A DNA stretch of 64,000 bases from Crenalkalicoccus roseus (GCF_004761865.1 NZ_SJDM01000002.1:62001-126000); one strand, 5' to 3'. Shown: positions 1-8,504, counted from the first letter of the stretch. Made by a program: numbers and translations. The notes: generated by a model from the sequence alone, not told the origin.

Positions 1-1371
1 CTGGGGCGCGTCGAGCGGCACACCGAGGCGCGCGTAGAGGGCGGCGAGCCGCGCGGCGTAGCGTTCCGGGCTGAACAGCGCCGCCCGGCGCGGCCCGGCA
101 TGGGCGAGGCGGGCGCGCAGCTCCGCATCGCCGTCCAGCGCCTGGATCGCCTGTACCAGGGCCGAGATGTCGTAGGGGTCCACGGTCAGCGCCGCCTCTC
201 CCACCACCTCCGGCATCGAGGCGGTGTTGGAGGTGACGACCGGCGTGCCGAGCAGCATCGCCTCCAGCGCCGGCAGGCCGAAGCCCTCGTAGAGGGAGGG
301 GAAGAGCACGGCGCGGGCGCCGCGGATCAGCCCCACCAGCAGCCGGAAGGGGGCGTAGTCCAGCAGCATGATCCGGTGCCGGGTGCGCAGCGAGTCCCCC
401 TCCTGCACCAGGTAGCGGATGTGGTCGTCGAACAGCAGGCGCAGCTCCTGCTCCGACTTCCACGCCTTCTTGCCGACGATGACGAGCGGCCCCTCCACCC
501 CGCTGGCGAGGAAGGCTTGGATCAGCCGGCCCACGTTCTTCTTCGGCTCGATGGCGCCGAAGAACAGCCAGTAGCGCCCGGGCTCCAGGCCGAAGCTGCC
601 CTGCACCTCGGCGCGCACCGCGGGCATCGGCGCGTCCATGAACTTCCGCGGAATCTCGACCGCCTGGTAGGTGTTGGTGACCCGCTCCTCCGGCACGCCG
701 AGCAGGCTGACGATGTCGCGGCGCGACGCCTCGGAGACGGTGACGATGTGGTCGGCCACGCGCCCGAGCAGCCGGTTCAGCCGGAAGTAGCGGCGCTTGT
801 TGTCGAGCGTGGTGTAGGGCAGCCGCAGCGGCACCAGGTCGTGCAGGGTGTAGAGGTTGCGCGCCCCCGGGACGAGGAGCGGCAGGGGATAGGTCCAGTG
901 CATGAGGCCGGGGCGCGGCTCCAGCCGCACCCGCAGCCGCTGGCCGGCGACGCGGAACTGGGCGTGCGCCTGCTGGAACAGGTCGTGGACGTTCCAGATC
1001 TCGTCGAAATGCGGCAGACGGTCGCGGAAGGTGGCGGTGATCACCTGCCCCGAGACCGGCACCCGCGCCGCCCTCTCCCCGATCGGGGCGCGCAGCATCC
1101 GCCGGGCGCGGCGGAGCACGGTCAGCCAGGGCGGCGGCTCGCGCATCCGCTCGTCGAAGAAGGCGATCTCCTGGATCAGCGGGTTGGGCGAGGGGCGGGA
1201 GCGGGTGCCGTAGAGCACGCCCACCTCGCAGCCGAGTCGCTGGAGGGCGAAGCTGAGGTTCCGGGCATAGGTCGCAACGCCCGTGCCCTGATCCAGCGCC
1301 AGGTTGTAGCCGTCCAGGAAGACGCGGGCGCGCCGGCCCCCGTCACCGGCGCGCTCTGCGGATTGCGCCAT
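1..1371 (-). CDS. Glycosyltransferase family 4 (GT-B), 3' end beyond window
   Basis: Retaining GT-B glycosyltransferase that transfers a sugar from a nucleotide donor, probably in exopolysaccharide or O-antigen assembly in the cytoplasm. The 457 visible residues begin [14 protein letters not shown] and include [21 protein letters not shown] (acceptor-side loop), a hinge with [11 protein letters not shown], and the donor-site signature [17 protein letters not shown], typical of GT4. The C-terminus runs off the window edge at [11 protein letters not shown], so the length is unknown. It is divergent from the second glycosyltransferase at 1803, and the two probably belong to one polysaccharide locus. 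Family call is firm; substrate is not known. Confidence 0.85.
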   Translation of the reverse strand, partial: MAQSAERAGDGGRRARVFLDGYNLALDQGTGVATYARNLSFALQRLGCEVGVLYGTRSRPSPNPLIQEIAFFDERMREPPPWLTVLRRARRMLRAPIGERAARVPVSGQVITATFRDRLPHFDEIWNVHDLFQQAHAQFRVAGQRLRVRLEPRPGLMHWTYPLPLLVPGARNLYTLHDLVPLRLPYTTLDNKRRYFRLNRLLGRVADHIVTVSEASRRDIVSLLGVPEERVTNTYQAVEIPRKFMDAPMPAVRAEVQGSFGLEPGRYWLFFGAIEPKKNVGRLIQAFLASGVEGPLVIVGKKAWKSEQELRLLFDDHIRYLVQEGDSLRTRHRIMLLDYAPFRLLVGLIRGARAVLFPSLYEGFGLPALEAMLLGTPVVTSNTASMPEVVGEAALTVDPYDISALVQAIQALDGDAELRARLAHAGPRRAALFSPERYAARLAALYARLGVPLDAPQ

Positions 1372-1406
1372 GCGCTGGCCCCCTTTTCGCCGTGCTTGCA
1401 CGCGAA

Positions 1407-1419
1407 GGTGTGATACACC
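1407..1419. promoter_or_regulatory. Inverted repeat upstream of glycosyltransferase gene
   Basis: GGTGT-GAT-ACACC perfect inverted repeat 36 bp upstream of the start of the minus-strand glycosyltransferase. It shares the octamer GTGATACA with the repeat at 1724-1740 upstream of the other glycosyltransferase. It may be a binding site for a shared regulator; this is inference from symmetry and position only. Confidence 0.3.
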
Positions 1420-1498
1420 ATTTCGTGAGGATGCAAGAGCCGTGGTTGGATGGCGATTCTTCTTGCCACCCCCGGTTGTGGAGGCTTTTCATTGCGCT

Positions 1499-1696
1499 AT
1501 GAGTGACAAGCCAGCGGCGATGCATCCTTCGGAGCCGGTGCGCGGCCCGGTGGAGGCCCGCGGCGCCGAGCAGGCGGGCAGGCTGCGCGGCGGAATCGCC
1601 CTCGGCCTGGCCGAGGCGGCGCTGCTCTGGCTCCGCGCCGCCGCGGTGCTCATCCTGCTGGCGCCGTTCCTGCTGCTTCTGCTGCTGCTCCTCTGA
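1499..1696 (+). CDS. Possible small membrane protein, unknown function
   Basis: A 65-residue reading frame with a polar N-terminal third (MSDKPAAMHPSEPVRG) and a very hydrophobic C-terminal half ending APFLLLLLLLLL, so it would be a tail-anchored or single-pass inner-membrane peptide. A GGAGG at 1480-1484 lies 14 nt before the ATG, somewhat far. It lies between two divergent glycosyltransferases. I do not recognise a family. The leucine run could also be a by-product of GC-rich sequence, so coding is uncertain. Confidence 0.35.
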   Translation: MSDKPAAMHPSEPVRGPVEARGAEQAGRLRGGIALGLAEAALLWLRAAAVLILLAPFLLLLLLLL

Positions 1697-1723
1697 GCTG
1701 TCGCGAGAGGCTTGTTCCCGGGC

Positions 1724-1740
1724 GGTGATCCTGTATCACC
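1724..1740. promoter_or_regulatory. Inverted repeat upstream of TPR-glycosyltransferase gene
   Basis: GGTGAT-CCTGT-ATCACC, 6-bp arms, 62 bp upstream of the start at 1803. On the minus strand it contains GTGATACA, as does the repeat at 1407-1419. It is a candidate operator; no known regulator could be assigned. Confidence 0.3.
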
Positions 1741-1802
1741 ATCCCGTTCACGCTTTCGTGCGCCGTGGCCGGGAAGGCGCGGAGGATCGGAGAGCGCCGC
1801 CG

Positions 1803-4043
1803 ATGGACATCGTCTCGCCCAGCGGACCGGCCGCCGCCGGCCCCGCCGAGCTGCTGGCCCTCGCCGACCGCCTGCGCGACGCGCGCGAATGGGGCGAGGC
1901 GGCGGCGGCCTATGCGGCCTATCTGCGGCTCCGCCCCGAGGACTGGCCGATCTGGGTGCAGTACGGCCACTGCGTGAAGGAGGATGGCGACGCGGCGGGG
2001 GCGCTGCTGCTCTACCGGGAAGCCGAGCGACGGCAGCCCGGGGACGCCGACCTGCATGTGCAGATCGGGCACGCGCTGAAGCTGCTCGGGCGGCTGGAGG
2101 AGGCCTTCCAGGCATACGCCCGCGCCCTGACCCTGGACCCGGACTGCGCCGCCGCCCGCGCCGAGCTGCTCGCCCCGCCGCCCAGCCCCGTGCCGCCGCC
2201 GCCCGCCGCGCCGCCGCCCCCCGCCAGGCTGGCGGCCCCGCCGCCGCCGGGGCGCACGCCGGCGGCAGGCGGCGCGGACGCGGCGGAGGCCGTTGCGGGA
2301 ACACTGTTCTTCGACGCCTCCGACCTGCTCGACTATTTCCGCCACAACCGTGCCCCGACCGGAATCCAGCGCGTCCAGATCAACCTGATCGCCGCGGCGC
2401 TCGAACGGGCGCCGGAGGCGGCGGTGGTCGGGTTCGACCCCTCCGGCGCCGGCTGGAAGCTCCTGCCGGCCGAGCTGTTCCACCGGCTCGTCGCCCTTTC
2501 GGCCAGCGGCGCGGCGGTGGAGGATCCGGACTGGGCCGGCGCCGTCGCCACGGCGGTGGCGCGGATGCTGCAATCCCCTCCGCTCGCCTTTCCTCCCGGC
2601 AGCAGGCTGGTCAATCTCGGCACCTCCTGGTGGCTGCCCGACTATCTGCGCCGGGTGCGGGAGGCGAAGGCGCGGCAGGGGCTGCGCTACATCCCTTTCC
2701 TGCACGACTGCATCCCGCTGGTGGTGCCGGAGCGCTGCGCCGCTCCGCTGGTGGACGAGTTCGCCCGCTGGTTCTCCGGCGTCTGCCTGGCGGCGGATGC
2801 GGTGCTCTGCAACTCCGCCTGCACCGAGGAGGATTTCCGCCGCCATCTCGGCCGCCTGCTGCCCGGCTGCGCGATCCCGACCGCGGTGTTGCGCCTCGAT
2901 GCCGCGACGCCGCCCGCCGCTACCGCGCCCCTGCCCGCGGAGGCGGTGCCGCCGCCGCTGCGCGGCGGCCGGCCCTACGTGCTGTTCGTCGGCACGCTGG
3001 AGGCGCGCAAGAACCACCTGCTGGTGTTCAACGCCTGGCTTACCCTGCTGCGCCGGCACGGCGCCGCGGCGGTGCCCGACCTCGTCTGCGTCGGCAAGCG
3101 GGGCTGGCTGGCCGAGGAGGCGCAGGCGCTGCACGCCAACTCCGCCGCGCTGCGCGAGCGGGTGCACCTGCTGCACGGCGTCTCCGACCAGGCGCTGGCG
3201 GCGCTGTACCGCGGCTGCCTCTTCACCGTCTACAACAGCTACTACGAGGGCTGGGGGCTGCCGGTCACCGAGAGCCTGGCGCATGGCAAGGTGCCGCTCG
3301 TGCCGGCGCATTCGGCGCTGCGCGAATCCGGCGGCGAGGGCGCGGTCTATTTCGAACCGCAGAGCGAGCCCGACCTGGTGGCGAAGCTCGAGCGCCTGAT
3401 GTGGGACGCCCCCTTCCGCGCGGCGCGGGAGGCGCGCATCGCCTCCGCCGTGCGGCTGCGGAGCTGGGGAGAGGTGGCGGCGGAGATGCTCGGCCTCGTC
3501 GCGCCGGAGCGCCTGCCGGCGCTGCCCGCCCCCCTGGCGCGGGCCGGGCTGCGGCTCGGCGCGGTGCACGAGATGCGGCTGCTGCCGGGGCCCGAGCCCT
3601 CCCTCGCCATGGCGGTCGCCGATGCCCTGCGCGAGGGGCCGGCCTGGTCGGCGCTGGAGCCCTGGGGCGTGTGGACCCTGCCGGGCGCGGCGCGGCTGCG
3701 CCTGCCGGTGCCGCCGGGCACCGAGGGGCCGCTCCGGGTGCATCTCGACCTGCTGGGGCCGCCGCAGGGGCTGCGCTTCGGGCTGCGCCCGGATCTGCCC
3801 GGCCGCCCGCCGGCGGCGCCGAGGGAGATCGAGATCGGGCCGGGGGAGCGGCTCCTCTGCACCCTCGACCTGCCGGAGGCGGGCGGGGGGGAGGCGGCGG
3901 TCGAGATCACCTGCCCCGCCGGCGCCCCACAGGGGGTCGGGCTGCGCGGCGTCATGGCCTGCCGCCCCGACGACGTCCTGGCCCGGCTCGACTGGCTGGA
4001 GCGCGCGGCCCTGCCGCGGCTCGAGCGGCTGATGCCCGCCTGA
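1803..4043 (+). CDS. TPR-domain glycosyltransferase (GT4)
   Basis: A 746-residue protein with three parts. Residues about 10-115 are TPR-like helices (AYLRLRPEDWPIWVQYGH, ALTLDPDCAAARAEL). Residues about 120-155 are a Pro/Ala linker. Residues about 160-560 are a GT-B glycosyltransferase with FVGTLEARKNHLLVFNAW and YNSYYEGWGLPVTESLAHG. The last ~180 residues form a separate, probably beta-rich region of unknown role. The TPRs may dock it to a polysaccharide assembly complex. Start chosen at ATG 1803 because the TPR region begins directly after it and a GGAGAG lies about 10 nt upstream; the frame stays open further upstream but that part looks non-coding. Acceptor and donor sugars are unknown. 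Confidence 0.8.
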   Translation: MDIVSPSGPAAAGPAELLALADRLRDAREWGEAAAAYAAYLRLRPEDWPIWVQYGHCVKEDGDAAGALLLYREAERRQPGDADLHVQIGHALKLLGRLEEAFQAYARALTLDPDCAAARAELLAPPPSPVPPPPAAPPPPARLAAPPPPGRTPAAGGADAAEAVAGTLFFDASDLLDYFRHNRAPTGIQRVQINLIAAALERAPEAAVVGFDPSGAGWKLLPAELFHRLVALSASGAAVEDPDWAGAVATAVARMLQSPPLAFPPGSRLVNLGTSWWLPDYLRRVREAKARQGLRYIPFLHDCIPLVVPERCAAPLVDEFARWFSGVCLAADAVLCNSACTEEDFRRHLGRLLPGCAIPTAVLRLDAATPPAATAPLPAEAVPPPLRGGRPYVLFVGTLEARKNHLLVFNAWLTLLRRHGAAAVPDLVCVGKRGWLAEEAQALHANSAALRERVHLLHGVSDQALAALYRGCLFTVYNSYYEGWGLPVTESLAHGKVPLVPAHSALRESGGEGAVYFEPQSEPDLVAKLERLMWDAPFRAAREARIASAVRLRSWGEVAAEMLGLVAPERLPALPAPLARAGLRLGAVHEMRLLPGPEPSLAMAVADALREGPAWSALEPWGVWTLPGAARLRLPVPPGTEGPLRVHLDLLGPPQGLRFGLRPDLPGRPPAAPREIEIGPGERLLCTLDLPEAGGGEAAVEITCPAGAPQGVGLRGVMACRPDDVLARLDWLERAALPRLERLMPA

Positions 4044-4127
4044 AGGCCCGCACCGGCGGCGCCGGATGCCGCCGCAGTCCTGCCGCGCCGGAACCGGCAG
4101 CCGGCCAGGATCGGAGGGGGGAAGCGC

Positions 4128-4994
4128 CTACCGCCCCCGCCCGGCCAGCGCCGCGAGCAGCCCGCCCCCCGTCACCAGCGCCGCCGCCGCCACCACCTGC
4201 CCGCTCAGCGCGCCCTCGCCGAGGGCGATGAGCAGCAGGGTGGAGGCGACCGGCGTCGCATAGGCAAGGGTGCCGAGCAGCCGTGGATCGCCCCGCTTCA
4301 TGCCCGCGTCCCACAGGAAGAACGCTGCCCCCATCGGCCCGAGGCCCATCAGCGCCACCGCCAGCCATTGCCGCGCCCCCGGCGTCATCGCCGGCTCGAA
4401 GGCGAGATGGGCGAGGAAGGCGAGCGCCCCGGAGACGAGGCAGAATCCGGCCACCGCCTCGGTCGGCACGCGCCGCAGCCAGGCGGCGGAGACCGAATAG
4501 AACGCCCAGACCAGCGCCGCGCCGAGCGCGCAGGCGAAGCCGAGCGGGGCGTTCGGCGCCGCCGCGCCGCTGCCGGCCTCGGCACCGCCGAGCAGCACCA
4601 CCACCCCCGCCGCCCCCAGCGCCACCCCGGCGAGGCGCAGCGGCCCGAGCGGGAGGCCGCGCAGCAGCCCGGCAAGCAGGACGATCAGCAGCGGCCAAGC
4701 GTAGTTCAGCAGGTTCGCCTCCACCGGCGGCGCCAGCGTCAGGGCGGCGAAATAGAGCGCGTGGTAGCCGGCGAGCCCCCCCACCCCATGCGCCCAGGCG
4801 ATGCCCGGCTGGCGCAGCGCCCCGAGCCGCCCGCGCGCCGCCACCACGAGCAGGCCGAGCAGCCCGCCCGCAGCAAAGCCGAGCGCCGTCAGCCCGAAGG
4901 GCGGCAGGGGCTGGGCGAGGCGCGCGAGCGGGGCGAGGAAGGCCCAGAGCGCCAGGGCGGCGCAGCCGGCGAGGGTGGCGGCGTTCGGTGACAC
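4128..4994 (-). CDS. EamA/DMT-family exporter (YddG-like)
   Basis: 288-residue drug/metabolite transporter with about ten hydrophobic helices arranged as two EamA repeats, an inner-membrane exporter. The N-terminus (ATLAGCAALALWAFLAPLAR) and the segment PPVEANLLNYAWPLLIVLLA resemble the YddG branch of amino-acid exporters. The start is GTG at 4994 with GGAGCC upstream. It stands alone, convergent with the glycosyltransferase gene. The substrate cannot be read from sequence; aromatic amino acids are only a suggestion from the branch. Confidence 0.75.
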   Translation of the reverse strand: MSPNAATLAGCAALALWAFLAPLARLAQPLPPFGLTALGFAAGGLLGLLVVAARGRLGALRQPGIAWAHGVGGLAGYHALYFAALTLAPPVEANLLNYAWPLLIVLLAGLLRGLPLGPLRLAGVALGAAGVVVLLGGAEAGSGAAAPNAPLGFACALGAALVWAFYSVSAAWLRRVPTEAVAGFCLVSGALAFLAHLAFEPAMTPGARQWLAVALMGLGPMGAAFFLWDAGMKRGDPRLLGTLAYATPVASTLLLIALGEGALSGQVVAAAALVTGGGLLAALAGRGR

Positions 4995-5002
4995 GTGAGA
5001 GG

Positions 5003-5060
5003 CTCCGCTGCGGCAGATCGCGGATGGCTGACCAGCCGCAGGCGCGACTCTGCCCTACAA
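5003..5060 (-). repeat. Dispersed intergenic repeat, module B copy
   Basis: On the minus strand it reads TTGTAGGGCAGAGTCGCGCC... to ATCCGCGATCTGCCGCAG, and aligns with the plus strand at about 58507-58560. It belongs to the degenerate repeat family also found at 6669, 17233, 18354, 25280, 58370 and 60302. It lies in the 152-bp gap between the exporter start and the next gene. Confidence 0.7.
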
Positions 5061-5146
5061 GCGGGACGATGAAGCCGTTGCCGCCGGCGCGGGCAAGCGG
5101 GAGCGGCGGCGGCGCGGGCGTGCCGCGCGGAGAGGGGGCACAGGGC

Positions 5147-5497
5147 ATGGGCTTGCTGGCGCGCGTCTTCATCACCGCCTTCGCGCTGTGGATCGCCACG
5201 GAGGTCGTGCCGGGCATCGAGGCGCGGGGGCTCGGCTGGCTGCTGCTGGCGGCGCTGGTCTTCGGCCTGGTGAACGCCCTGGTCCGGCCGCCAGTCTTCC
5301 TGCTGACCCTGCCGCTGACGCTGCTGACCTTCGGCCTGTTCCTGTTCGTCCTGAACGGGCTGATGCTGTGGCTGACCGCCCTGGTGCTGCCCGGCTTCAC
5401 CGTGGCCGGCTTCTGGCCCGCGGTGTTCGGCGCGATCGTGGTCGCGGTGGTGAGCTGGCTCGCCCGCCGCCTGTTCGGCGACGGGGCGAGGGCCTGA
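5147..5497 (+). CDS. Phage-holin-family-IV-like small membrane protein
   Basis: 116 residues with four predicted transmembrane helices, matching the widespread YvlD/phage holin IV superfamily (PF04020-type) by its features: GLVNALVRPPVFLLTLPLTL followed by FGLFLFVLNGLMLWLTALVLPGF. Despite the family name these are chromosomal membrane proteins of unknown role in bacteria, not evidence of a prophage. ATG at 5147; the frame is open far upstream but the family starts at MGLLARVFITAFALW. Confidence 0.8.
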   Translation: MGLLARVFITAFALWIATEVVPGIEARGLGWLLLAALVFGLVNALVRPPVFLLTLPLTLLTFGLFLFVLNGLMLWLTALVLPGFTVAGFWPAVFGAIVVAVVSWLARRLFGDGARA

Positions 5498-5519
5498 GGC
5501 GCCCCCCCCCGCCCGCGCG

Positions 5520-5906
5520 TCAATCGAAGGCGGGGTCCACCGGCACGCGCAGCGCCTCGGCCAGCCGGTTGGTCTCCGCGGCCATGCCGACCACGGCGAG
5601 CAGCTCGCCGAACTGCGCCTCGGTCATGCCCCTGGCGCGCGCCGCGGCGCCGTGGCTTGCGGTGCAGTAGGCGCAGCCTGCCGCCATGGAGGCGGCGAGG
5701 TAGAGCATCTCCTTGGTCAGCGGGTCGAGTGCGCCGGGCGCCATCACCTGGCGCAGGCTGTCCCAGGTGCGGCGCAGCGTGGGCGGATCCACCGCCAGCG
5801 CCTTCCAGAAATTGTTCACGTCGGGCACGCCGCGCGCGGACTTGATCTCGTCGAACACCGCGCGGACCTCGGGCGGCGCCTCGGCGTACTCGACAAGGCG
5901 CGGCAT
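5520..5906 (-). CDS. Carboxymuconolactone decarboxylase-family (AhpD-like) protein
   Basis: 128-residue all-helical protein with the AhpD-type redox motif CAYCTASH (CxxCxxxH), the site that in AhpD relays electrons to peroxiredoxins or detoxifies peroxides. The N-terminal part (EVRAVFDEIKSARGVPDVNNFWKAL) is typical of stand-alone CMD proteins. Its ATG shares one base with the TGA of the YciI gene upstream (TGATG), so the two are translationally coupled. True decarboxylase activity is unlikely because the family members with CxxC are thiol-active; the physiological substrate is unknown. Confidence 0.85.
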   Translation of the reverse strand: MPRLVEYAEAPPEVRAVFDEIKSARGVPDVNNFWKALAVDPPTLRRTWDSLRQVMAPGALDPLTKEMLYLAASMAAGCAYCTASHGAAARARGMTEAQFGELLAVVGMAAETNRLAEALRVPVDPAFD

Positions 5907-6559
5907 CAGCCCGCGGCCCCCGGCAGCGGGCGGTAGGGCAGGGGAGCGAAGCGGGTGCCGTAGAGGGTGATCTCCCGCCACACGCCGCCCGTCACGTAGG
6001 GGTCCCCGGCCATCCACTCCCGCGCCGCCGCGTCGGTGGCATGGGCGGTGACGGCGATGGAGCCGATCATGCGCTCCCCCGCCTCGTCCAGGATGGCGCC
6101 GCCCATGGCGAGGGTGCCGTCGGCGGCCATCGGCCGCACCCGCGCGAGATGCGCCTCCCGCACCGCCAGGCGACGCGCCGGCGCCTCCGGGTCGCGCCCG
6201 TCCATCGCCACGATCACAGTATGGGTGCGCGCGGAGGGCGTCGGCGCGCCGGGCTGGGGCAGCGGGCGGTAGGGCAGGGGGGCGATGCGGAAGGGGTGCA
6301 CCGTGACGCGCCGCCATACCGAGCCGTCGTTGAAGGGCTCGGCGGCGAGATAGGCCTCCACCCCCGCGCGGTCCGGCACCTCGAGCACCATCAGCGAGCC
6401 CAGGATGCGCCCGCCCTCGCCGAACAGCGGCACGCCGAGCGCGAGGCGGCCATCCGCCGCCCAGCCGGTGATGACCTCGAGGTGGCGCTCGCGCGCGGCC
6501 ATGCGCCGCGCCGGCGCCGCCTCGTCCTCGCCGTCGAACGCCAGCACCGCGTAGCCCAT
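5906..6559 (-). CDS. Tandem YCII-domain protein
   Basis: 217 residues made of two YciI-like domains in tandem: residues about 1-105 and 110-217. Each has the pattern ARRxxxREAHL...ADGxLALGGxL...GSxxV...W..GDPYV...GVWRxxT and ends with the same tail xAPLPYRPLP. YciI domains are dimeric alpha/beta barrels with a conserved His/Asp pair; enzymatic roles are mostly unknown. The duplicated linker suggests an internal gene duplication replacing the usual homodimer. Start at 6559 is supported by GAGGGAGGA 7 nt upstream. It is coupled to the CMD-family gene. Confidence 0.85.
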   Translation of the reverse strand: MGYAVLAFDGEDEAAPARRMAARERHLEVITGWAADGRLALGVPLFGEGGRILGSLMVLEVPDRAGVEAYLAAEPFNDGSVWRRVTVHPFRIAPLPYRPLPQPGAPTPSARTHTVIVAMDGRDPEAPARRLAVREAHLARVRPMAADGTLAMGGAILDEAGERMIGSIAVTAHATDAAAREWMAGDPYVTGGVWREITLYGTRFAPLPYRPLPGAAG

Positions 6560-6668
6560 GGCCCGTCCTCCCTCTTCCACGAGGAGAATGCCCGGCGGGC
6601 GGGCGGCTGGCTATGGGGTGGGCGCCGCGCCGAGAGGAGGTGGCGGCCCGGCCGCGCGGCCGGCGATC

Positions 6669-6880
6669 CGCGCTCCCGGCCGTTTCCGGCGCTCCGCGAT
6701 CCCTCTGCGGCGTGGGCCGCTTCGGCGGATCGGGGCACCGCTCCGGCGCTCCCGCCTCCGCGGATCAGGCACCGGGGCATCGCCCGTTCGCCCTGGCTTG
6801 CCGGCAAACGCCCAAGCGCACCGATTGCGCGAGCATCTTCGCCCGTGGAGGCGGGTCCGCCTGAATGGGCTCTGCGCTAG
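6669..6880 (+). repeat. Dispersed intergenic repeat, composite copy (modules B, A, C)
   Basis: Fills most of the 317-bp gap at 6560-6876. About 6669-6710 matches module B (TCCCGGC..GTTTCC..CTCCGCGATC). About 6740-6779 matches module A (GCTCCGGCGCTCCCGCCT...). About 6774-6880 matches module C (GGGGCATC..CCGTTCGCCCTGGCT ... GCTCTGCGCTAG). The CTAG end overlaps the TAG stop of the small minus-strand gene at 6877. Copies are only partly conserved, so the element is old. Confidence 0.7.
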
Positions 6881-7122
6881 CGGTTGGTCCGGCCCTGATG
6901 GTCGGGCTCCACCCTGCCCTGCGGGTTCGGGTCGTGCATCACGTCGCCCTCGGAGGTGTTCGCGCCCTCGATCGCCTCCGGCCCCGCTCCGGTGCGCGAG
7001 AAACCGCCCTTCGAGACGCCGATTCCGGGGTCGCGCCGCAGGTCGTCCGGCGGCCGGGGCGTGTCGGCGCCGAGCCCCTGCCGCCGGTCCTCGGATCCCT
7101 TCGGATGCTTGCTGCTGGCCGT
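6877..7122 (-). CDS. Small hydrophilic protein, apparent ACG start
   Basis: 81 residues if read from ACG at 7122: (M)ASSKHPKGSEDRRQGLG... ending PQGRVEPDHQGRTNR. The composition (D, E, N, Q, K, S, T, G spread throughout) is that of a real soluble protein, not of a GC-rich shadow frame. A perfect AAGGAGAGG lies 7 nt upstream of the ACG, exactly where a start codon should be, and no ATG, GTG or TTG occurs in frame near it. The gene follows the acetoacetyl-CoA reductase on the same strand after 74 bp. Function unknown. The ACG may be a true rare start, a C/T sequence error, or a start-codon mutation that has silenced the gene. Confidence 0.55.
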   Translation of the reverse strand, partial: TASSKHPKGSEDRRQGLGADTPRPPDDLRRDPGIGVSKGGFSRTGAGPEAIEGANTSEGDVMHDPNPQGRVEPDHQGRTNR

Positions 7123-7196
7123 GCGGCCTCTCCTTGCGGGAGGCTGAACGGCGAGGCGGCGCCGGATGTTCCCGGCGCCGCCATGACCGTTCCGCG

Positions 7197-7919
7197 TCAG
7201 TACATGTGCTGCCCGCCGTTGATGGACAGCGTCGAGCCGGTGATGAAGTCGGCCTCGTCGGCGGTGAGGAAGACGACGCCGCGCGCGATGTCCTCGGCGC
7301 GGCCGAGCCGGCCCATGGGGATGCGGGCGACGATCTTCTCCAGCACGTCCTGCGGCACCGCGCGCACCATTTCGGTGTCCACGTAGCCGGGCGCGACCGC
7401 GTTCACCGTGATCTGGAAGCGCGCCCCCTCCTGCGCCAGCGCCTTGGTGAAGCCGTGGATGCCGGATTTGGCCGCGGCGTAGTTCACCTGCCCGTACTGG
7501 CCGGCCTGGCCGTTGATCGAGCCGATGTTGACGATGCGCCCGAATTTGCGGGCGGTCATCCCGTCCCAGACCGCCTTGCACATGTTGAAGCAGGAGCCGA
7601 GGTTGGTGTCGATCACGGCGTCCCACATCTCGCGCGTCAGCCGCTTCATGGTGGCGTCGCGGGTGATGCCGGCGTTGTTCACCAGGATCTCCACCGGGCC
7701 GACCTCCTGCTCGATGCGCGCCACGGCCTGCATGCACTGGTCGAAATCGGCGACGTCGAATTTGTAGCAGGGGATGCCGGTGCGCTTGGTGAAGGCCTCC
7801 GCCGCGGCGTCGTTGCCGGCATAGCTGGCCACCACCTTGCGGCCCGCCTGCTGCAGCGCCTCGCTGATCGCGGCGCCGATGCCCCGCTGACCGCCTGTGA
7901 CCAATGCGACTTTTGCCAT
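7197..7919 (-). CDS. phbB: Acetoacetyl-CoA reductase (SDR family)
   Basis: 240-residue short-chain dehydrogenase that reduces acetoacetyl-CoA to (R)-3-hydroxybutyryl-CoA with NADPH, the second step of polyhydroxybutyrate synthesis. Visible are the nucleotide-binding GGQRGIGAAI, NNAG, catalytic Ser in NIGSINGQAGQYGQVNYAAAKSG with the YxxxK pair, and the C-terminal ITGSTLSINGGQHMY that is specific for PhbB/PhaB rather than FabG. Start at 7919 has AGGGAG upstream. No thiolase or PHA synthase is adjacent, so the pathway genes are elsewhere. Confidence 0.9.
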   Translation of the reverse strand: MAKVALVTGGQRGIGAAISEALQQAGRKVVASYAGNDAAAEAFTKRTGIPCYKFDVADFDQCMQAVARIEQEVGPVEILVNNAGITRDATMKRLTREMWDAVIDTNLGSCFNMCKAVWDGMTARKFGRIVNIGSINGQAGQYGQVNYAAAKSGIHGFTKALAQEGARFQITVNAVAPGYVDTEMVRAVPQDVLEKIVARIPMGRLGRAEDIARGVVFLTADEADFITGSTLSINGGQHMY

Positions 7920-8100
7920 GGCAGCGCTCCCTGCTGTTCGCTCCCCCGTGCCAGGGTCGGGCGGAAGGCGGGGCCGGATCAAGTGCGAAAGCGGTCGAGC
8001 AGGCCTTGCGCGGGATCAATGCGTCGGGCGCGGGGCGCGGCAGGCTGCGGGGGCCGGCGCTGCGCCCCCCAGGCGGGCCGGCATCTACCCCCCTCGAACT

Positions 8101-8126
8101 GCCCGGCGGAGAGCCCTCCGCCGGGC
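8101..8126. terminator. Strong hairpin, possible terminator
   Basis: GCCCGGCGGA - GAGCCC - TCCGCCGGGC, a perfect 10-bp stem in the 246-bp gap between the cytochrome c gene and the acetoacetyl-CoA reductase gene, both on the minus strand. It lies 40 bp after the cytochrome stop codon. No T-run follows on the minus strand, so termination efficiency is doubtful. Confidence 0.45.
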
Positions 8127-8165
8127 GATTTCGTTGGGCCGGGCAAACTTCCCCGCGGCCGGCGC

Positions 8166-8504
8166 TCAGCGCCGGCGCAGGCTGAGGATATAGGCGATCA
8201 CGCCGTCGAGCTCCGCCTCGCTGAGCTGGTAGTCGGGCATCGGGGCGTGGGGCGCGAGCAGAAAGGCGCGCAGGGAGGCCGCCGTGGCGGCGGGCGCATC
8301 GGCGATCGCCTGGAAGGGCGGCGCCGCGTCGGTGACGGGGGCGGAGGTCCGGCCCGGCCCGGTGATGTGGCAGTTGGCGCACCAGGCCTCCGCCACCGCG
8401 CGCCCGTAGGCGATGCGCTCCGCCTGCGCCGCGCCCTGCGCGGCCGCGTTATGGAGCGGGGCGGCGAGCGTCAGCGCGGCGAGGGCGGCGCGGATCCGGC
8501 GCAT
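8166..8504 (-). CDS. Small periplasmic cytochrome c
   Basis: 112-residue class I cytochrome c with a Sec signal (MRRIRAALAALTLAAPLHNAAAQ), one haem site CANCH at about residue 42 and a likely axial Met in HAPMPDYQLSEAELDGVIAYI near the C-terminus. Start chosen at 8504 because GGAGG lies 9 nt upstream; a second ATG 9 nt earlier touches the ribosome site. The stop codon sits in the loop of a GCCGGCGC/GCGCCGGC palindrome. It is an electron carrier; no partner oxidase is adjacent. Confidence 0.85.
   Translation of the reverse strand: MRRIRAALAALTLAAPLHNAAAQGAAQAERIAYGRAVAEAWCANCHITGPGRTSAPVTDAAPPFQAIADAPAATAASLRAFLLAPHAPMPDYQLSEAELDGVIAYILSLRRR

Noticed and set aside
100-1413. 437-codon open frame on the plus strand opposite the first glycosyltransferase
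   Set aside because: The minus-strand frame has clear GT4 motifs; the plus frame is an Arg/Gly/Ala/His-rich antisense shadow typical of high-GC DNA.
5147-5497. Prophage suggested by the name phage holin family
   Set aside because: Chromosomal YvlD-type membrane protein; no other phage genes near.
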